Below, piece by piece: positions 60,284 to 64,000 of a DNA stretch of 64,000 bases. Origin of the DNA: an uncultured Clostridia bacterium (GTDB lineage Bacteria; Bacillota; Clostridia; UBA1381); assembly GCA_944390495.1 (NCBI GenBank), contig CALXQE010000032.1:29266-93265 (forward strand), written 5' to 3'. The position numbers were made by a program, and so were the translations under genes. How positions within the stretch are numbered: the stretch's first letter is position 1; the number at the start of each line of letters is the position of its first letter. The notes under the pieces were generated by a model. It was not told the origin of the DNA, made no database searches, and was given only the letters and a program-made list of their open reading frames with translations.

Positions 60284-60909
60284 TGGAATTTGAAAACATA
60301 CTTCCGTCAGAAATTGAAAGACGGAGTTTTGAAATAATAGAAAGTGAACTTAAACAGGAAATAGACGAAAAGATAAAAAAAGTGGTTATGCGTGTAATTC
60401 ATACTACTGCGGATTTTGACTATGTGGAAAATTTGTGCTTTTCTGAAAACGTTATTGATATAATAAAGGACGCAATAAAAAACGGAGCAGATATAGTAAC
60501 TGATACGCAAATGGCACGTTCAGGCATAAATAAAAACAGGCTTTTGGAGTTTGGCGGTAAGGTACATTGTTTTATGTCTGACAGTGATGTGGCAGAAAGT
60601 GCAAAGGAAAACGGAACTACACGTGCGTCTGCAAGTATGGAGAAAGCGTCAAAATTAAAAAAGAAGTGTATTATTGCAGTGGGTAATGCACCAACCGCAC
60701 TTATTAAACTTTATGAGCTAATAAAAAGCGGTAAAATAAATCCTGTTGCAATAATAGGTGTACCTGTTGGATTTGTAAATGTTGTATATGCAAAGGAACT
60801 TATTATGACTGCCGGTGTACCGTATATTGTTGCAAAGGGCAGAAAAGGCGGCTCAAATGTGGCCGCCGCAATCTGTAATGCTATTATTTACGATTTAAAA
60901 ACCGATTGA
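60283..60909 (+). CDS. cbiC: Cobalt-precorrin-8 methylmutase CbiC
   Basis: 208 residues. It moves the methyl group from C11 to C12 to give cobyrinic acid. Typical blocks are SFEIIESEL, RVIHTTADFDYVE, IVTDTQMARSGINK, GNAPTALIKLYEL and GVPVGFVNVVYAKE. Last gene of the operon. Its final 15 nt overlap the end of the convergent lactate dehydrogenase gene, and no terminator is visible between them. Confidence 0.95.
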   Translation: MEFENILPSEIERRSFEIIESELKQEIDEKIKKVVMRVIHTTADFDYVENLCFSENVIDIIKDAIKNGADIVTDTQMARSGINKNRLLEFGGKVHCFMSDSDVAESAKENGTTRASASMEKASKLKKKCIIAVGNAPTALIKLYELIKSGKINPVAIIGVPVGFVNVVYAKELIMTAGVPYIVAKGRKGGSNVAAAICNAIIYDLKTD

Positions 60910-61836
60910 TTTTAAGCTGTCCTTTAGTGTTTTAGCACTGTTTCTAAGACCTGCAAGTTCCTTTTCGTTAAAGGGAACGTCAAGAATACGCTCAACTCCA
61001 TTGACACTAAGCTGTGTAGGAACACTAAGTGCAATATCCTCTATACCGTATTCGCCGTTTAAAATGGCGGAAACTGTCAGTATAGAGTTTTCCGCACCTG
61101 AAATACATTCGACTATTCGTGCAACTGCTGCTGCAATAGCGTAGTATGTTGCACCTTTTTTCTTTATAATATCGTATGCAGAATTTTTTACTTCTTCATA
61201 CATTTTTTGTAAGTCGCTGTCTGTGCATTTTCCGAAATTTTCGAAAAATCTTTGCATATTCATTCCGGCAATATTCGTTATGCTCCATGCGGCAACTTCA
61301 CTGTCACCGTGTTCGCCGATAATATAAGTGTGACAGCTTCTTGCATCTACACCCGTGTGACGGCTCATAAGATATTTTAAACGTGAAGTGTCAAGAACTG
61401 TTCCTGAACCTATTACCTGTGATTTTGGAAGACCTGACAGCTTGTAAGTAATATAGGTTAAAATATCAACAGGATTTGTTACCGTAAGAAGTATCACATC
61501 GTCAGATGCGTATTTCATAACATTGTCAACAATGCTTTTAAAAATATCTGCATTTCGTTTTAAAAGATCAATTCTTGTTTCGCCGACCTTTTGGTTTACA
61601 CCCGCTGTTATTATTACGATGTCTGCACCTTTACAGTCTTGCCAGTCACCACTGTAAATATTTACCGGTTTTTGAAATGATACACCGTGTGCCATATCAA
61701 GTGCATCGCCTTCAGCTTTGTCTTTGTTGATGTCGATAAGGACTATTTCCTGGAATAATCCTTTAAGCATAATTGTATAAGCCGTGGTTGAGCCAACAAA
61801 ACCGGCACCGATAACTGCAACTTTTCCTCTTAACAT
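60895..61836 (-). CDS. ldh: L-lactate dehydrogenase
   Basis: 313 residues, NAD-dependent. It reduces pyruvate to L-lactate in fermentation. NAD loop VAVIGAGFVGSTTAY, Gln at the specificity position (GVNQKVGETRIDLL; malate dehydrogenase has Arg there), TNPVDILTY, GSGTVLDTSRL and the catalytic His in GEHGDSE. GGCGG lies before the ATG. No fructose-bisphosphate allosteric features can be judged by eye. The gene converges on and overlaps cbiC. Confidence 0.93.
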   Translation of the reverse strand: MLRGKVAVIGAGFVGSTTAYTIMLKGLFQEIVLIDINKDKAEGDALDMAHGVSFQKPVNIYSGDWQDCKGADIVIITAGVNQKVGETRIDLLKRNADIFKSIVDNVMKYASDDVILLTVTNPVDILTYITYKLSGLPKSQVIGSGTVLDTSRLKYLMSRHTGVDARSCHTYIIGEHGDSEVAAWSITNIAGMNMQRFFENFGKCTDSDLQKMYEEVKNSAYDIIKKKGATYYAIAAAVARIVECISGAENSILTVSAILNGEYGIEDIALSVPTQLSVNGVERILDVPFNEKELAGLRNSAKTLKDSLKSIGF

Positions 61837-61919
61837 AAAATTTCCGCCTTTCTTTTTTATTTAGTATTCACGGTTATTATTGTATTATTCATTTTATAAA
61901 TTAACAGCCGTATTTTATA

Positions 61920-61948
61920 TTGCTTTTTGCTATTAAATATTATATAAT
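61920..61948 (+). promoter_or_regulatory. Promoter for the RG acetylesterase gene
   Basis: TTGCTT (61920-61925), 17-bp spacer, TATAAT (61943-61948). The predicted start site would leave a leader of about 14 nt that contains the AGAGGTG ribosome binding site. Confidence 0.6.
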
Positions 61949-61968
61949 AAAAAGAGAGGTGAAACAAT

Positions 61969-63702
61969 ATGAAATTGAAAAAAATATTATCATTAGTATT
62001 AGCATCATCAGTGATGGGAACAATTATGGTTCCTGTTGTTAAGGCAGAAGAACTCTATTATGAAATATTTGATATGACATCGGTAAAGGCTGATAGTGAG
62101 GACGGAATAGTTAAAGAAGTTGAGGTGCCTGACGGTGACTATACTGTAACTGTTACAACAGGCGGTGACACTGAAACACAAGCTAATATTTATATAAACG
62201 GCGGTGAGCGTGTAAGGGCATACACCCTTGAGGCAGGAAAGACTCAGGAAAATGAACAAAGCGTTGTACCGAAAGACGGAAAAATAACGGTACAGGTTAT
62301 AGGTGAAAATCCAAATGTAACGGAGATAGAAATAAAGGAGCTGCCGCCTCGTGAGAAAGCGGAAAAACCGACAATATATATTGCAGGTGACTCAACGGCT
62401 CAAACCTATAATTATGAAACAGTTTATCCGCAGACCGGTTGGGGGCAAATGTTTAGTGATTACTTCACCGACGAAGTAAAAATAGAAAACCGAGCAATGG
62501 CTGGAAGAAGTTCAAAGAGCTATGATAATGACGGCAGACTTGATAAGATACTTACAGAGATGTGTCCCGGCGACTATGTGTTTATACAGTTTGGTATAAA
62601 TGACGGTGCGGAAAATAAACCTGAAAGATATATAAGCGTTGAAGATTATAAAAAGCTTATAACAGAAAAGTACATGGGTGAAGTTGAAAAACGAGGCGGA
62701 ATACCTGTACTTATGACTGCTTCGGCTGCCGGTTGGTGGGACGAAGAAAATAATAATTTTATGGAATCACGTCAGGATTATGCAGACCCAACTCGTGAAA
62801 TTGCAGAGGAAACAGACTGCAAGTTTATTGATATTAACAGAATAATGACTGACAAGTGGAATACAATGGATAAAAACGAAGTACTTTCAGGGTATTTTGT
62901 GTGTGAAATGCTTGAAAGCAAAGCTTATCCCGTTGGAACAAACGATACAACCCACATGAAAGCAAAGGGTGCAGACCTTACTGCGTCATTGGTAGCTGAA
63001 GCTGTAAAGACTGAAATATCGGAACTTGCACAGTATTTAAAGGGAGAGGAAACATTTACTGATATTGACGGTCACTGGGCAGAAACTTATATTAAAGCTC
63101 TTTCGGATAAAGGTATAGTTGAAGGTGACGGAAACGGTAAGTTTAATCCTGAAGATACGGTAACTCGTGGAGAGTTTTTGAAAATGGCAATGGATGCAGC
63201 CGGAATTGTAGGTCACGCATACAGAGAAGGTGAGTGCCTTGATGCCGAAAATAGTGATTGGTACTGTTATTATCTGCAGGGTGCATTAGATAAAGACCTT
63301 ATTCCTGAAAAAATGATAGATAACTGCGAAGTCGAAAAAGTTACAAAAACACTTGCAGAGGCAACGGAAGAAAGTGAAGCTGTAACGGCAGATGTAAATG
63401 TATACACAGGTGAGTTTAACGGCGATACAGCAATAACACGTGAAGAAATGGCAGTGATTGCTATGAACTGCTTATCTTATGCAATTAAGAATTCTGATGA
63501 GGAAATGGATATAACACCGTTTCCGAGTGTAGTTGGATTTGTTGACAGTGATATTTATGAAGAATATGTCAACAGTATTGACGGTGCGGTATCATATGGT
63601 CTTGTTGAAGGAATGGGTGAGGGAATATTTGTACCTAAAGATAATTTAACAAGAGCACAGGCGGCAACGGTTATAAACAGATTAGTAAATTTACTTAAAT
63701 AG
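61969..63702 (+). CDS. SLH-anchored rhamnogalacturonan acetylesterase (CE12-like)
   Basis: 577 residues. Signal peptide (about 1-26), a small beta domain that looks carbohydrate-binding (about 30-120), an SGNH/GDSL esterase domain (about 125-350) and three SLH repeats (about 362-577). The esterase blocks are complete: Ser in IAGDSTAQTY, Gly in AMAGRSSKSY, Asn in FGINDGAEN and the Asp-x-x-His pair in NDTTHMKAKGA. It would remove acetyl groups from pectin RG-I, helping the SLH-anchored lyase at 13586. A following SLH gene starts ten bases after the stop. Confidence 0.9.
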   Translation: MKLKKILSLVLASSVMGTIMVPVVKAEELYYEIFDMTSVKADSEDGIVKEVEVPDGDYTVTVTTGGDTETQANIYINGGERVRAYTLEAGKTQENEQSVVPKDGKITVQVIGENPNVTEIEIKELPPREKAEKPTIYIAGDSTAQTYNYETVYPQTGWGQMFSDYFTDEVKIENRAMAGRSSKSYDNDGRLDKILTEMCPGDYVFIQFGINDGAENKPERYISVEDYKKLITEKYMGEVEKRGGIPVLMTASAAGWWDEENNNFMESRQDYADPTREIAEETDCKFIDINRIMTDKWNTMDKNEVLSGYFVCEMLESKAYPVGTNDTTHMKAKGADLTASLVAEAVKTEISELAQYLKGEETFTDIDGHWAETYIKALSDKGIVEGDGNGKFNPEDTVTRGEFLKMAMDAAGIVGHAYREGECLDAENSDWYCYYLQGALDKDLIPEKMIDNCEVEKVTKTLAEATEESEAVTADVNVYTGEFNGDTAITREEMAVIAMNCLSYAIKNSDEEMDITPFPSVVGFVDSDIYEEYVNSIDGAVSYGLVEGMGEGIFVPKDNLTRAQAATVINRLVNLLK

Positions 63703-63711
63703 GAGATATAT

Positions 63712-64000
63712 ATGAAAATAAAATTTTTGGCAGCGGTGGCACTTACGGTATCTGCTACGGTTGTTACAGCGAGTGCAGCACATTTTAGCGATACCGAGGG
63801 ACATTGGGCAGAAGGAATAATAGACGATTTGTCACAGAGAGGTGTTGTCAACGGTGTTTCGCAGACAGAGTTTAATCCTGACGGTACGGTAACACGCGGA
63901 GAATTTCTTAAAATGGCAATGGAAATTACAGATATTGAAACTGTTGAATATAGAAGCGGTGAATGTCTTGATGTTACTGCGTCGGATTGGTACGGCGGAT
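63712..64000 (+). CDS. SLH-domain secreted protein (3' end outside window)
   Basis: Visible are 96 codons: a signal peptide (about 1-22, ending ASA) and directly after it an SLH repeat (FSDTEGHWAEGIIDDL, then NPDGTVTRGEFLKMAM) and the start of a second. The segment RSGECLDVTASDWY closely matches REGECLDAENSDWY in the SLH part of the preceding esterase, so the two genes share a recently related anchor. AGGAG precedes the ATG. The catalytic or functional domain, if any, lies beyond the window. Confidence 0.85.
   Translation, partial: MKIKFLAAVALTVSATVVTASAAHFSDTEGHWAEGIIDDLSQRGVVNGVSQTEFNPDGTVTRGEFLKMAMEITDIETVEYRSGECLDVTASDWYGG

Noticed and set aside
61860..61910. Possible Rex operator upstream of ldh (TTAACA and GGTTAT half-sites)
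   Set aside because: The half-sites are too far apart and do not match TTGTTAA-N4-TTAACAA.
63555..63851. 98-codon minus-strand open frame at the end of the window
   Set aside because: Spans two plus-strand SLH genes and is their antisense shadow.
1..64000. CRISPR arrays, insertion sequences, prophage or tRNA genes
   Set aside because: No regularly spaced repeats, transposase or integrase reading frames, or cloverleaf-like sequences were noticed.

Overview
The window looks like a chromosomal segment of a low-GC Gram-positive anaerobe of the class Clostridia. Supporting signs are AT-rich DNA with sigma-A promoters (nearly all with 17-bp spacers), strong GGAGG-type ribosome binding sites, T-box control of ileS, the SepF/YlmE/YlmH/DivIVA division cluster, class III fructose-bisphosphatase, the anaerobic (cbi) cobalamin route, and secreted enzymes anchored by S-layer homology (SLH) domains. 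A surface rhamnogalacturonan lyase and a rhamnogalacturonan acetylesterase, both with SLH domains, suggest a pectin-degrading gut or rumen bacterium. A Monoglobus-like organism would fit, but that is inference from gene content only.

Layout. 1-8700: end of a membrane glycosyltransferase, a zinc-ribbon membrane protein, a YabE-type G5/3D cell-wall protein, an amidase-like protein, a heterodimeric ABC exporter and endonuclease IV. 8700-16300: an ABC-F ATPase, a ThyX-like protein of unknown function, an SLH-anchored glycosidase, dihydrofolate reductase and an SLH-anchored PL11 rhamnogalacturonan lyase. 16300-23250: a GNAT-kinase fusion, an amidohydrolase, MreB/Mbl, FabZ, TrmN6-like and RsmI methyltransferases, and fructose-bisphosphatase.

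23300-36210 is the most unusual part. Twelve closely packed genes behind one promoter encode a Ser/Thr kinase, two PP2C phosphatases, five proteins carrying FHA phosphothreonine-binding domains (one fused to a trypsin-like domain that has lost its catalytic triad, one to a VWA domain, one with two FHA domains fused to an ABC transporter), two cell-wall peptidases and zinc-ribbon membrane proteins. This reads as a membrane phospho-signalling system aimed at the envelope. It contains no recognisable type VI or type VII secretion core.

36240-41760: small membrane proteins (one Cys-rich, behind a hairpin that covers its ribosome binding site), a patatin-like phospholipase, and the division cluster HlyD-like/YlmE/SepF/YlmH/DivIVA. 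41775-45194: a consensus promoter, an Ile-specific T-box leader and ileS. 45262-60909: a secreted transglutaminase-like protein followed after 4 nt by a 17-gene, densely overlapping cobalamin operon (cbiD to cbiC), which includes two CobU-like proteins with complementary degeneracy. CbiL and a cobalt chelatase are not in it. 60895-64000: convergent L-lactate dehydrogenase, then an SLH-anchored rhamnogalacturonan acetylesterase and the start of another SLH protein that runs off the window. I saw no tRNA or rRNA genes, insertion sequences, prophage or CRISPR arrays.
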